From Bosea sp. 685 (GTDB taxonomy: Bacteria; Pseudomonadota; Alphaproteobacteria; Rhizobiales; Beijerinckiaceae), in the NCBI RefSeq assembly GCF_031884435.1, contig NZ_CP134779.1:2232001-2296000 (forward strand): 64,000 nt of DNA. Reading direction: 5' to 3'. Numbering within the stretch: position 1 is the stretch's first letter; each line of letters starts with the position of its first letter. This document shows, piece by piece, positions 47,692 through 57,957 of the stretch. Position numbers and translations under genes: made by a program. The notes beneath the pieces are model-generated. The model made no database searches and was not told where the DNA came from. It was given only the letters and a program-made list of their open reading frames with translations.

Positions 47692-48494
47692 ACGCGGTCC
47701 CGCAGCTGCAGGCGGCGATTCCCGCCGCGACGCCAGGTCCGGTCCTGGTCGTGCGCGATCTGCAGAAATCCTTCGGCGGCGTGCGCGCGGTCGACGGCGT
47801 CTCCTTCTCCGTCCAGGCCGGTACGATGCTGGCGCTGATCGGCCCCAATGGCGCGGGCAAGACGACCTGCTTCAACATGCTCAACGGCCAGCTCAGGCCC
47901 GATGGCGGCGAGGTTTTGCTGGCTGGGCGGCCGATCACCGGCATGAAGCCGCGCGCGGTCTGGCGCATGGGCGTCGGTCGCACCTTCCAGATCACCGCGA
48001 CCTTCACCTCGATGACCGTGCGCGAGAATGTCCAGATGGCGCTGATCTCCCATGCCGGGGGGATCTGGAGCCCGTTCGGGCGCGCCCGAGATCGCCATGT
48101 CGAGGCCGCCGATGCGTTGCTCGCCCAGGTCGGCATGCTGGAGCAGGCAGAGCGAGCCTGCGGCGTGCTCGCTTATGGCGATCTCAAGCGCGTCGAACTT
48201 GCGGTTGCGTTGGCCAACCAGCCGAAACTCCTGCTGATGGATGAGCCGACCGCCGGCATGGCGCCGCGCGAGCGTATCGAATTGATGGCACTGACCGCCG
48301 ATATCGCTGCCGCCAAAGGCATTGCCGTGCTTTTCACCGAGCACGACATGGATGTCGTCTTCACCCATTCCGACAGCGTCATCGTGCTCGATCGCGGCCG
48401 GCTGATCGCCCATGGCACAGCCGAGGAGGTGCGGCGCGACCCCAATGTCCGCGCCGTCTATCTCGGCTCCGGCGCGACTTCGGGAGGGCATTGA
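47688..48494 (+). CDS. ABC transporter ATP-binding protein (LivG-like)
   Basis: 268 residues. Walker A GPNGAGKTT, signature-like LAYGDLKRVELAVALA, Walker B LLLMDEPTAGM, switch His in FTEHDMD, with the LivG-type ending DPNVRAVYLG. It energises the importer with the LivF partner 1 bp downstream and is translationally coupled to the permease gene. The N-terminus carries about 20 extra residues before the domain. Confidence 0.95.
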   Translation: MNAVPQLQAAIPAATPGPVLVVRDLQKSFGGVRAVDGVSFSVQAGTMLALIGPNGAGKTTCFNMLNGQLRPDGGEVLLAGRPITGMKPRAVWRMGVGRTFQITATFTSMTVRENVQMALISHAGGIWSPFGRARDRHVEAADALLAQVGMLEQAERACGVLAYGDLKRVELAVALANQPKLLLMDEPTAGMAPRERIELMALTADIAAAKGIAVLFTEHDMDVVFTHSDSVIVLDRGRLIAHGTAEEVRRDPNVRAVYLGSGATSGGH

Positions 48495-48495
48495 G

Positions 48496-49206
48496 ATGAG
48501 TGCGCTACTCGAAATCGCCGGTCTCGACGCCTATTACGGCCGCGCTCATATCCTGCAGGGCCTCGGCTTCACGATGAATCGGGGCGAGGTGCTGGCGCTG
48601 ATGGGCCGCAACGGTGCCGGCAAATCGACCACGATGAAAGCGATCATGGGCCTGGTGCCTCCAACTGGGGGGACCGTGACCTTCGAGGGGCGGGCGATTC
48701 AGGGGCGCGAGCCCTTCGAGATCGCGCGGCTCGGCATCGGCTATGTGCCGGAGGACCGGCGCGTCTTCTCCGAACTCAGCGTGATGGAGAACCTGTCGGT
48801 CGCGCAGCGTCCGGCGCGCTCTGACGCACCGCACTGGACGCCGGAGCGGCTGTTTGCGCTCTTCCCCAATCTCGGCCGCATGCGCGACCGGCCGGGCGGG
48901 GCGATGTCGGGTGGCGAGCAGCAGATGCTGACGATCGCGCGGACCCTGATGGGCAACCCCAAGCTCGTGCTGCTGGACGAACCGTCCGAGGGGCTGGCGC
49001 CGGTCATCATCGAGGAGATGGCCAAGACCATCCTGGCCTTGAAGGCGGAGGGGCTTTCGGTGCTGATCTCGGAGCAGAACCTCCACTTTGCCGGCAATGT
49101 CGCCGACCGCGCCGCGATCATCGAAAAGGGCATGATCCGCTTCACCGGCACGATGGATGAGCTGAAGGGCAATGAGGCGGTCAGGACGCAGTATCTGTCG
49201 GTGTAG
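48496..49206 (+). CDS. ABC transporter ATP-binding protein (LivF-like)
   Basis: 236 residues. It starts MSALLEIAGLDAYYGRAHIL, with Walker A GRNGAGKST, signature MSGGEQQMLTIARTL, Walker B LVLLDEPSEGL and the LivF-typical VPEDRRVFSELSVMENL. GGGAGGG lies 10 nt before ATG 48496. It is the last gene of the Liv operon. Confidence 0.95.
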   Translation: MSALLEIAGLDAYYGRAHILQGLGFTMNRGEVLALMGRNGAGKSTTMKAIMGLVPPTGGTVTFEGRAIQGREPFEIARLGIGYVPEDRRVFSELSVMENLSVAQRPARSDAPHWTPERLFALFPNLGRMRDRPGGAMSGGEQQMLTIARTLMGNPKLVLLDEPSEGLAPVIIEEMAKTILALKAEGLSVLISEQNLHFAGNVADRAAIIEKGMIRFTGTMDELKGNEAVRTQYLSV

Positions 49207-49480
49207 GTGGGGCGTCATTCTCGGGCGGAGCCCTCGGGTCCGGCCTTTGGCCGGCCCAAGGACAGGCTCCACGCAGACACAGGGGATCCATGCCGGAGCG
49301 TTTCCCACAGGCTGCGACGGCCTCTTCCCTTCTCCCGGATGGGAGAAGGTGGCGCGGAGCGCCGGATGAGGGTGTGCCCTTTCAATAGAAGGCGCTGCGG
49401 CGCAGTTGCGCCCTAACAATCAGCGGCGGGCCCTCACCCCTGCCCCTCTCCCATCCGGGAGAGGGGTTCCCCGCGCCCGA
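49207..49480. repeat. Intergenic repeat block after the Liv operon
   Basis: It contains a GTCATTCTCGGGCGGAGCCC/GGGATCCATGCCGGA element. It also has an inverted pair, CTCCCGGATGGGAGAAGG (about 49331) and CCCTCTCCCATCCGGGAGAG (about 49444). It separates convergent livF and the UPF0280 gene and may terminate both. Confidence 0.75.
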
Positions 49481-50341
49481 TCATGACGGATTGGTCGCCC
49501 CACCCACGCTGCGCCATTCATCCGCCAGGGCCAGCAGGGCGCCCTCGATCAGCCCTTCGGACAGCAGCGTCTCAGCGACCCTGACGCCATTCCCCAGCGC
49601 CGTCGCCACTGCCGTGGGCGACAGCGGCCCCACTTCAACCGTCACCAATAACCCGCTGAGATCGCTGTCGGGATCGAGTTCCCGCGCCGGCCGCCGCAGG
49701 ATCGCCGCGTCCTTCACATCGACGGCGTTGGCGATGATGGTCGCGGCTGCATCGGCTTCGGCTGCCGAGCGCGCCAGCACGGTGACCGCGTCGGCGATGC
49801 CGAGCGAGAAGGAGCGCCCGCGCCAGCCGCTGGTCGCGACGCCCCGCGCCGGGCTTGCCGCATCGAGCCGCAGAAAACCCTCCGGCCGGGCGCGGGCGAG
49901 CGAGGGCACGACGCCGATGTCGAGCGGATGACCGGGCGTGACATGCAGCGCGATATCGCCGCCATTATTGACATAGGCGCGCTCGAGCCGGGGTTCGGCG
50001 GCGAGCATCGCGGTGAGGGCCGTATCGGCCACCGCGCCGGCGACCGCTGCCATCGGCGTGATGTATTGCGACCGGAAGGCCCAGCAGGCGCGCGCCATGC
50101 GTTGCGCGGTCGCACCTCTCAAGGAGGGTGGCTGGTGGTCGAGCGGCTGGCGCAGCAGGCGCAATTCGCCGGCGAGTTCGGTCAAAAGCCCGTCGAAGCG
50201 CGCCTCGGCTGCGGCATAGGCCCGCTCGACCCGCGGCTTGGGACCGAAGGCTGCGATGACGAGATCGCTCGGCCCCTCCTGCAGATGCAGCCGGTTGCCG
50301 GGCAGGCGGGAGACGCGATGGGTTTTCAATGAGGGGCGCAT
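49481..50341 (-). CDS. UPF0280 family protein (ApbE-like fold)
   Basis: 286 residues from ATG 50341; the frame continues to 50401 across a repeat element, so the inner start is preferred. Family-typical stretches are GPKPRVERAYAAAEARFDGL, SQYITPMAAVAGAVAD, RAYVNNGGDIALHV and VATSGWRGRSFSLGIADAVT. UPF0280 belongs to the ApbE-like superfamily, whose best-known members attach FMN covalently to proteins. It is the last gene of the leftward Mo-hydroxylase/reductase operon, so it may mature the reductase flavin. That role is inference. Confidence 0.85.
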   Translation of the reverse strand: MRPSLKTHRVSRLPGNRLHLQEGPSDLVIAAFGPKPRVERAYAAAEARFDGLLTELAGELRLLRQPLDHQPPSLRGATAQRMARACWAFRSQYITPMAAVAGAVADTALTAMLAAEPRLERAYVNNGGDIALHVTPGHPLDIGVVPSLARARPEGFLRLDAASPARGVATSGWRGRSFSLGIADAVTVLARSAAEADAAATIIANAVDVKDAAILRRPARELDPDSDLSGLLVTVEVGPLSPTAVATALGNGVRVAETLLSEGLIEGALLALADEWRSVGGATNPS

Positions 50342-50365
50342 GGTGACTTCATATGGAAACACCAT

Positions 50366-50494
50366 GTCATTCCGGACAAGCCGCGCCGATCCGGGATCCA
50401 TCGTAGAGCGTCATTCTCGGGCTTGTCCCGAGAATCTCGTGACCAGAGGGCTCTGGTTTACGAGATGGTCGGGTCAAGCCCGAGAATGACGCGC
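50366..50494. repeat. Composite intergenic repeat, left flank of catabolic cluster
   Basis: It starts GTCATTCCGGACAAGCCGCG. Positions 50406-50494 match 60436-60524 in the same orientation at 81 of 89 positions. It contains the hairpin ATTCTCGGG-N5-CCCGAGAAT. It lies between the UPF0280 and Hnr-like genes. Confidence 0.85.
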
Positions 50495-50525
50495 TCCGGC
50501 ATGGATTCCGGGTCTGCGTGAAGCG

Positions 50526-52058
50526 CTACCCCGCATCCCGCCTGAGCGGCCAGGGGTTCTCCGCTACCGCGCTCTCGATCCGCGCTTGCCCGCCATGGGC
50601 GCGCAAGATCTCTTCCATCGGGACGATCTCGTCGGCATGCCCACCCGAGGCCAGATAGAGCTCGCGCGGCAGGGTGAATTCGATCGGCGCGACGATGGCC
50701 GGCGTCGGCACATAGCCGAAGGCGTTTTTGGGCATGCGCAGCACATCGACCATCACGGTGATGCCGCCGCCCGGCCAGACATAGACCGGTGCGCCGCCCA
50801 TCGTGACCCGCGTCGTGCCTGATTGAACCGAGCGCGTCAGCAGCACGGGGTTTTCGGTGACACCCGCCCGCAAGCTGCCGCCGGCGCCGGCCATGAAGGT
50901 GACCGTGCAGAGCGAGGGCTCGCAATTTTCGCCGATGCGCTCGACGACCTGCCGCACGGCAGCCGGCATCTCGGCTTCGACGGGCAGCAAGTTCTCGTCG
51001 AGCACGCAGTAGAGCGAATCCTCGCCGGTGGTCGATGTCATCAAGAGGCGCATGCCGGGCCAGGCGAGGGCTGCGTCGATCTTCTGGATGATCGAGAGCG
51101 GTTCGGTGATGTCGGTGCCGCCCCAGCCGAGCCCGGGTTGTGCGACCTGGAAATAGCGACCAGGCGTCGATTTGCGCCCGCGCACGCGAATGCCGGCGGG
51201 CTTCATGTCGAGCACGCGGCCGGCCTGATGCTCGGTCAGCACGCCGGTGATGTGGTCGTCGACGACGATGACCTCGTCGACATGACCCTGCCACTGCTTG
51301 GCGAAGATGCCGATGGTGGCCGAGCCGCAGCCGACGCGCATGCGCGTCTCCGGCTTGCCGTCGACGATCGGCGCGTGGCCGGCCTGCACGATCACGCCAT
51401 GGCCGCCATCGATGGTCAGCTCGACCGCCTCGCCATTGCTGAGCTTCAGCATCGCCTCGCAGGTGGCGTTGCCTTCCTTCTTGGAACCGCCGGTGAGGTG
51501 GCGCACGCCGCCGAGCGAGAGCATCTGCGAACCGTATTCGGCCGTGGTGACATGGCCGACCTGCTCGCCATTGGCTCGCACGGCCGCCGTCTCCGGGCCG
51601 AGATGGCGGTCGGTGTCGATCTTCACCTTGACGCCGCAATACGAAAAGATGCCCTCGGTCACGACCGTGACGGTGTCGACCCCCTCATGCTGCGAGGAGA
51701 CGATGAAGGGGGCGGGCTTGTAGTCGGGATAGGTCGTGCCCGAGCCGATGCCGGTGACGAAAGTGCGGTTCGCCGGCAGGATCTTGCCGTCCCAATCCTC
51801 GGCATTCTCAGCAAACGGCACGACAGGACCGCCAAGCTCGACAGCCTCCGCCAGCAGCACGACCGGGTCGGTGCGGATCAGCAGCCCGTTGTCATTGGCA
51901 TAGCGCGAGCAGGCGCCGGAGCGGCCGGGGCGAATGCGGCACAGGACCGGGCAAGCGTCGCAGCGGACGATGCCTTCGCTGCCTTCTGAGGCGCCAAATT
52001 TGCGCGAGCGCTCGGCGAGAGCCGCATCCGCTGCGGGAACGGGGTTGAGTTCGTTCAC
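50526..52058 (-). CDS. 6-hydroxynicotinate reductase-like Fe-S protein
   Basis: 510 residues. A cysteine cluster at Cys33, 36, 40 and 50 (CDACPVLC...GAC) could hold an Fe-S cluster. The body has VTGIGSGTTYPDYKPAPFIV, VTEGIFSYCGVKVKID, MRVGCGSATIGIFAKQW and PGGGITVMVDVLRMP, which I recognise as resembling the Hnr protein of Eubacterium barkeri nicotinate fermentation. Hnr reduces 6-hydroxynicotinate to the tetrahydro-6-oxo compound. GTG 52058 overlaps the Mo-subunit stop by 4 bp and has GAGGAGA upstream. Reductant could come from the ferredoxin in the same operon. Confidence 0.78.
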   Translation of the reverse strand: MNELNPVPAADAALAERSRKFGASEGSEGIVRCDACPVLCRIRPGRSGACSRYANDNGLLIRTDPVVLLAEAVELGGPVVPFAENAEDWDGKILPANRTFVTGIGSGTTYPDYKPAPFIVSSQHEGVDTVTVVTEGIFSYCGVKVKIDTDRHLGPETAAVRANGEQVGHVTTAEYGSQMLSLGGVRHLTGGSKKEGNATCEAMLKLSNGEAVELTIDGGHGVIVQAGHAPIVDGKPETRMRVGCGSATIGIFAKQWQGHVDEVIVVDDHITGVLTEHQAGRVLDMKPAGIRVRGRKSTPGRYFQVAQPGLGWGGTDITEPLSIIQKIDAALAWPGMRLLMTSTTGEDSLYCVLDENLLPVEAEMPAAVRQVVERIGENCEPSLCTVTFMAGAGGSLRAGVTENPVLLTRSVQSGTTRVTMGGAPVYVWPGGGITVMVDVLRMPKNAFGYVPTPAIVAPIEFTLPRELYLASGGHADEIVPMEEILRAHGGQARIESAVAENPWPLRRDAG

Positions 52059-54856
52059 GGCTGAGTCTCCTCGCCAATATCGTTCGCCCGCAGCAATTCC
52101 CACAAACGATGCGGCAGCACCGGGACCTGCCGGGGCGTCACGCCGGTGGCGTGGCGGATCGCGCCGAGGATGGCTGGGGCGGTCGGCACCAAAGCCGGCT
52201 CGCCGATGCCCTTGGCGCCGGAGGGGCCGAGCGGCTCGGCGTCCTCGACCAGGATGATGTCGATCGGCGGTACATCGCCGGCGGTCGGGATCAGGTAATC
52301 GTGCAGATTCTCGGTGCGGCCGGGCAGGTATTCCTCCAGCAGCGCGAGTCCAATGCCCTGGGCGATGCCGCCATGGATCTGGCCTTCGACCAGCATCGGG
52401 TTGACCGCGCGGCCGACGTCATGGGCCGCGACGATGCGGTTGAGCTTGATCGTGCCGAGATCGAGATCGACGTCGAGCGAGGCGATCTGCGCCGCAAAAC
52501 CATAGGTGGCGTAAGGGATGCCCTGGCCTTTTTCGTCCAAGGGCACGGTCGGCGGGTCGAAGCTCCCGATGCCCTCCAGTACGATGCCATCGGCCTTGGC
52601 GGGAAGGGCGGCGAGGTCGATGCGCGCGATGACGCCATTCTCCTCGACCAGCAGCTGCGTGCCCGCGAGCTTCAGGGTCGCGGTCGGGCCCGCATTGGTC
52701 AGGCGCAGGATCTCGGCGCGCAGCGCGGCGGCGGCAGCCTCCGAGGCGCGACCGGAGACGAAGGTCTGGCGCGAGGCCGAGGTCTTGCCGGCGTCGAAGG
52801 TTTTGAAGGTGTCGCCGATGACCAGCGTGAAGGCCTCGACCGGCAGGCCAAGCGCGTCGGCCGCGATCTGGGTCAGCACCGTGGTCGAGCCCTGGCCGAT
52901 ATCGACCGCGCCGTTCCAGAAGGTGAGCCGGCCCGTGGTGTCGAGCGTGATTCGCATGGTCGAGGGGTTCGACATGCCGGTGTTGCCGATGCCGTACCAC
53001 ATGCAGCCGATGCCGACGCCGCGGCGCGTGCGGCCCTCGCTCTCATTGAAAGCGGCCGCATCCGCGAGCAGGGCTTGCCAGTGAGGTTTGAGCTTCTCCA
53101 GGCATTCGGCCAGGCCGGCGCTGGCCTGCAGGACCTGGCCGGTCGGTGTCGTGTCGCCGGCACGGATGGCGTTGATCAGGCGGAATTCCAGCCGGTCGAG
53201 GCCGGCAGCGGTGGCGAGATCGTCGAACAGGCTCTCCTGCGCGATCGCCGCCTGGGGCACGCCGAAGCCGCGAAACGCGCCTGCTGGCGGGCCGTTGGTG
53301 TAGACCGCGCGCGACAGGTTGCAGACATTGGGCACCTTGTAGGGGCCGGTCGCATGCACCGGCACGCGGCCTGCCACCGTCGGCCCCCAGGAGGAATAGG
53401 CGCCGGTGTCGAAATCGCCCTCCATGGCGAAGGCGACGAGATGGCCGGCCGCATCGCAGGCGGCCTTGGCCTCGATCGCGGAGGGGTGGCGCTTGGTCGA
53501 GGAGATCATCGATTCGATGCGGCTGAAGACGCAGCGCACCGGCTGGTCGAGGACCCAGGCCGCGACCGCCAGCATCGGCTGCAGCGAGACGTCGAGCTTG
53601 CCGCCGAAGCCGCCTCCGCAAGCCGAGGGGATGATGCGGACATCCTCGAGCTTCAGGCCGAGCACGCGGGCGACCTCGTCGCGGTCCATATAGGGCGCCT
53701 GGGTGCAGGCAAAAACCTCGATCGTGTCGCCGACGCGCCGGGCATAGCCGGCCTCGGGCTCGATATAGGCGTGCTCGACGAAGCCGGTCTCGAAGCTGCC
53801 TGCGGCGACATGAGCGGCCTGCGCGAAGCCGGCCTCGACATCGCCGCGCTCGACGCGGCCGCGCGTCAGCACATTGTCAGGCGCGAAGTCGTGCAGGATG
53901 AAGGCGCTCTCGCCCAGCGCCGCCTTGACGCCGACCATCGGCGGCAGCGCCTCCCAGGCAATCGGGAACTCGCTCAGCCTGATCGCCTCGACCGCATCCT
54001 TCTCGCCGACGATGGCGAGCACGCATTCGCCGCGATAGCGGGTTTCGCCGGTGGAGAAGACCGGCTGGTCCTTGAGATGCGGGTAGATGCCGAAGGAATT
54101 CTCGCCCGGCACATCCTTCGCGGTGAAGATGCGCACGAGGCCCGGGTGGCTTGCGATGAAGGCGTCGAGATCACCCAGGGTGAAACGCGCGCGGGGATGG
54201 GGGCTTCGCACGGCGCGCAGCCAGAGCGCGTCGACCGGCGCGGCATCGGCGCCATAGATCTCCGTACCGGCGACCTTCGGCTCGCCGTCGAGGCGGGGCA
54301 TGCGCGCGCCGACGGACGCACTGCTCGCGGCAGGCGCGATCGGAGCGGGCTCGATGAAAAGATGCGCGTCGCGCACGGCCTCGACGATCTTGAGATAGCC
54401 GGTGCAGCGGCAGAGCACGCCGCCGAGCGCATCCTGCGTCTCGGCCTCGTCGGGCTGCGGGTTGCGCTTGAGCAGATCATAGCCCGCCATCAGCATGCCG
54501 GGCGTGCAGATGCCGCATTGGGCCGCGCCATGCGCGTGGAACGCCTTCTGCAGGGCTGAGCCGAGCGCGTCCTTCGCCAGGCCTTCGACGGTGATGATCT
54601 CGCGGCCTTCCACTTGTCCGATCGGCGTCAGGCAGGCGCAGGCCTGTGCGCCGTCGATCAGGATCGTGCAGGCGCCGCAATCGCCGGCGTCGCAGCCGAT
54701 CTTGGTGCCGGTGGCGCTGAGGCTCCCGCGCAGCGCCTCGCTCAACCGGGTGTCGGGCGCGTCGCCCAGATGGACGTTGGCGCCGTTGAGCCGGAAGGCG
54801 ATGCCCTCAGTGGCCGGGGCCGAGGCGCTGAGGGTGGAGCGATCATGGACGTTCAC
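52055..54856 (-). CDS. Molybdenum hydroxylase, [2Fe-2S] domain fused to molybdopterin subunit
   Basis: 933 residues. Residues about 20-165 carry two [2Fe-2S] sites: GCDAGDCGACTILIDG with CACLTP, and CGICTPGML with CRCTGYLKI. The rest is a xanthine-oxidase-family Mo domain: ACGGGFGGKLDVSLQP, GAFRGFGVPQA, DIGQGSTTVLTQIA and EGQIHGGIAQGIGLALLEEY, with catalytic Glu in GAKGIGEPALVP. It hydroxylates an N-heterocycle next to nitrogen, using water oxygen. It overlaps the FAD subunit upstream and the Hnr-like gene downstream. The substrate, possibly nicotinate, is inferred from context. Confidence 0.92.
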   Translation of the reverse strand: MNVHDRSTLSASAPATEGIAFRLNGANVHLGDAPDTRLSEALRGSLSATGTKIGCDAGDCGACTILIDGAQACACLTPIGQVEGREIITVEGLAKDALGSALQKAFHAHGAAQCGICTPGMLMAGYDLLKRNPQPDEAETQDALGGVLCRCTGYLKIVEAVRDAHLFIEPAPIAPAASSASVGARMPRLDGEPKVAGTEIYGADAAPVDALWLRAVRSPHPRARFTLGDLDAFIASHPGLVRIFTAKDVPGENSFGIYPHLKDQPVFSTGETRYRGECVLAIVGEKDAVEAIRLSEFPIAWEALPPMVGVKAALGESAFILHDFAPDNVLTRGRVERGDVEAGFAQAAHVAAGSFETGFVEHAYIEPEAGYARRVGDTIEVFACTQAPYMDRDEVARVLGLKLEDVRIIPSACGGGFGGKLDVSLQPMLAVAAWVLDQPVRCVFSRIESMISSTKRHPSAIEAKAACDAAGHLVAFAMEGDFDTGAYSSWGPTVAGRVPVHATGPYKVPNVCNLSRAVYTNGPPAGAFRGFGVPQAAIAQESLFDDLATAAGLDRLEFRLINAIRAGDTTPTGQVLQASAGLAECLEKLKPHWQALLADAAAFNESEGRTRRGVGIGCMWYGIGNTGMSNPSTMRITLDTTGRLTFWNGAVDIGQGSTTVLTQIAADALGLPVEAFTLVIGDTFKTFDAGKTSASRQTFVSGRASEAAAAALRAEILRLTNAGPTATLKLAGTQLLVEENGVIARIDLAALPAKADGIVLEGIGSFDPPTVPLDEKGQGIPYATYGFAAQIASLDVDLDLGTIKLNRIVAAHDVGRAVNPMLVEGQIHGGIAQGIGLALLEEYLPGRTENLHDYLIPTAGDVPPIDIILVEDAEPLGPSGAKGIGEPALVPTAPAILGAIRHATGVTPRQVPVLPHRLWELLRANDIGEETQP

Positions 54857-55728
54857 GCGGCGACCTCCAGCGGCGAAGACAGCAAACCGGCGAGCGCGCG
54901 CCGCACCAGGACTAGCGCGGCGTCGCGGCGATAGGCGGCGCTGGCGCGGACATCGTCGATCGGCGATAGAGGCGCGAGATCGGAGGCACTGATGCTCTCG
55001 GCCAGCGCAGGCGAGGGCAACTGACCGAGCAGCCGGGCCTCAATCGCGCTCAATCGTTGCGGCGCGGCCGCGCAAGCTCCGACGGCGATGCGAAGCGAAG
55101 CGACGCGCCCCTGCTCATCCAAGGCGAGATTGATGGCGACGGAGGCGATCGAGATCACCAGATAGGCGCGCGCGCCGAGTTTTTTGAACGTCGAGCGTGC
55201 ATGCGCCGGCTGTGCCGGCACATGGATGGCGACCAGCAATTCATCGGGAGCAAGCGCGGTCTTGCGGTTCCCAAGCACGAATGAAGCGAGTGGCAATCGC
55301 CGACTTCCGCGGCGGCCGGCGAGTTCGACCTCGGCTTCCAATGCGAGCAGCGGCGGCACCCCGTCAGCGGCGGGCGAAGCGTTGCAGAGATTGCCGCCGA
55401 TCGTCGCCCGGTTCTGGATCTGGACGCCGCCGACCTGCCGGCTTGCCTGTTTTAAGGCGTCGAAGGCAGGCGGGACATCGGCCTGGGCGATCGCGCTCCA
55501 TGTCGCCATCGCGCCGATACGGATGCCGTCTGGGCCATGATCGATGCCGGCGAGCTCCGGGATGAGGCTGAGGTCGAGCAGATCGCGATTATGGGGCTCG
55601 AACCAGGCGGCGCGCTGGGTGCGGACGGGATAGACGTCGGTGCCGCCCGCCAGGGCAGTCAGCGGGCCGTCGCCGGCTCTGAGCGCCAGAGCCTCATCGA
55701 GTGTTCGGGGGCGAAGATAGCGCGTCAT
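54853..55728 (-). CDS. FAD-binding subunit of molybdenum hydroxylase
   Basis: 291 residues of the CoxM/XdhB type. FAD-binding motifs are ALAGGTDVYPVRTQ and NRATIGGNLCNASPAADGVP, followed by the C-terminal CO-dehydrogenase flavoprotein domain (FKKLGARAYLVISIASVAIN). It passes electrons from the Fe-S centres of the fused partner to NAD or another acceptor. It starts 30 nt after the ferredoxin stop and overlaps the Mo-subunit ATG by 4 bp. Confidence 0.93.
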   Translation of the reverse strand: MTRYLRPRTLDEALALRAGDGPLTALAGGTDVYPVRTQRAAWFEPHNRDLLDLSLIPELAGIDHGPDGIRIGAMATWSAIAQADVPPAFDALKQASRQVGGVQIQNRATIGGNLCNASPAADGVPPLLALEAEVELAGRRGSRRLPLASFVLGNRKTALAPDELLVAIHVPAQPAHARSTFKKLGARAYLVISIASVAINLALDEQGRVASLRIAVGACAAAPQRLSAIEARLLGQLPSPALAESISASDLAPLSPIDDVRASAAYRRDAALVLVRRALAGLLSSPLEVAA

Positions 55729-55757
55729 GACCGTCTGCTCCTCGTCAGCGTGCTCTC

Positions 55758-57223
<1,466 letters not shown>

Positions 57224-57225
57224 TT

Positions 57226-57245
57226 ATTGTTAGTATACAAATGAA
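57226..57245. promoter_or_regulatory. Candidate MarR operator before ferredoxin-reductase operon
   Basis: ATTGTTAGTATACAAATGAA. Its first 14 bases match 57885-57898 upstream of the enamidase gene at 12 of 14 positions, and the whole shares 15 of 20 with the Liv site at 44275-44294. It overlaps a TATACT -10-like element on the minus strand. Confidence 0.6.
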
Positions 57246-57260
57246 ATTGCGCAAGCGGAT

Positions 57261-57301
57261 TTTGCAGGCAGACCTTGCTCATTTGCAGGCAGGTCTTGCT
57301 C
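57261..57301. repeat. 20-bp tandem direct repeat
   Basis: Copies 57261-57280 and 57282-57301 (TTTGCAGGCAGACCTTGCTC and the same with AC to GT) differ at two positions and are separated by one base. They lie between the MarR stop codon and the reductase operon promoter. Confidence 0.9.
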
Positions 57302-57806
57302 AATCGAGGCGCGCCAGCAGAGCGAGCAGGCGCTCGGCCTCTTCGCGCGAGAGCGGCGCCAAGGTCGCGGCGGTGATCGCCTTCGCCTTCTCGAGCAGGC
57401 CGGGAATCGCCTCGTGCCCCTTGGCGCTGAGCCGGACGCGAACGCGGCGCTGATCGTCGGGATCGGGCAGGCGCTCGACCAGCCCGCGCTCTTCCAGCCG
57501 CGCGATTACGCCCTTGATGGTGGCGGGGTCCATCGCCGTCATGCGGCCGAGCAGATTCTGCGAAATCTCCTCGCCAGCGCTCAGTTTCGACATGGCGGCG
57601 AATTGCGTCGGCGTCGGGCCGTCATCGCCCATGATGCGCTGGAAGATCGAGATATGGCGCTGCTGGGCGCGGCGCATCAGGAAGCCGACCTGTTCGTCGA
57701 GGATATAGCCCATGGGTGCGGCGGTGCTGGCCGAGGACGGCTTGCGCTGCCTTGCGGTCGGCTTGGCGGCTGTGTCGGCCACGCTGTCCTGCCTGCTCAT
57801 CCTCAT
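57300..57806 (-). CDS. MarR-family regulator of the catabolic cluster
   Basis: 168 residues. Winged helix: ISQNLLGRMTAMDPATIKGV then wing GLVERLPDPDDQRRVRVRLS, with dimer helices on either side. The N-terminal 30 residues are Ser/Ala/Lys-rich and disordered. It lies between the reductase operon and the divergent enamidase operon, each with a related operator-like sequence. In Pseudomonas putida the MarR protein NicR senses 6-hydroxynicotinate; a similar role here is inference. Confidence 0.9.
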   Translation of the reverse strand: MRMSRQDSVADTAAKPTARQRKPSSASTAAPMGYILDEQVGFLMRRAQQRHISIFQRIMGDDGPTPTQFAAMSKLSAGEEISQNLLGRMTAMDPATIKGVIARLEERGLVERLPDPDDQRRVRVRLSAKGHEAIPGLLEKAKAITAATLAPLSREEAERLLALLARLD

Positions 57807-57884
57807 CCCCTGATCGCCGCCGCGCGGACCGCGCCGCCGGCCCTATCGCATCGCCTCTTGCCAGCCGCCGAAACGCTGTCCATG

Positions 57885-57898
57885 ATTGTTATTACACA
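57885..57898. promoter_or_regulatory. Candidate MarR operator before enamidase operon
   Basis: ATTGTTATTACACA shares 12 of 14 positions with 57226-57239. It lies in the divergent gap between marR (start 57806) and the enamidase ATG (57958), where a repressor could control both. Confidence 0.55.
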
Positions 57899-57957
57899 TT
57901 CAAACATCGCCTGTCTCGCAGGCATGATTGCGCTCCATATTGGCAGCGGAGGACCAG

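Noticed and set aside
44383..49206. Simple branched-chain amino-acid uptake role for the Liv operon
   Set aside because: Family name alone is not enough; adjacent catabolic genes and the shared operator-like motif favour another carboxylic substrate, so no amino acid was assigned.
52109..54559. 816-codon rightward frame opposite the Mo-hydroxylase gene
   Set aside because: Shadow of a gene with clear Fe-S and Mo motifs; the translation has none.
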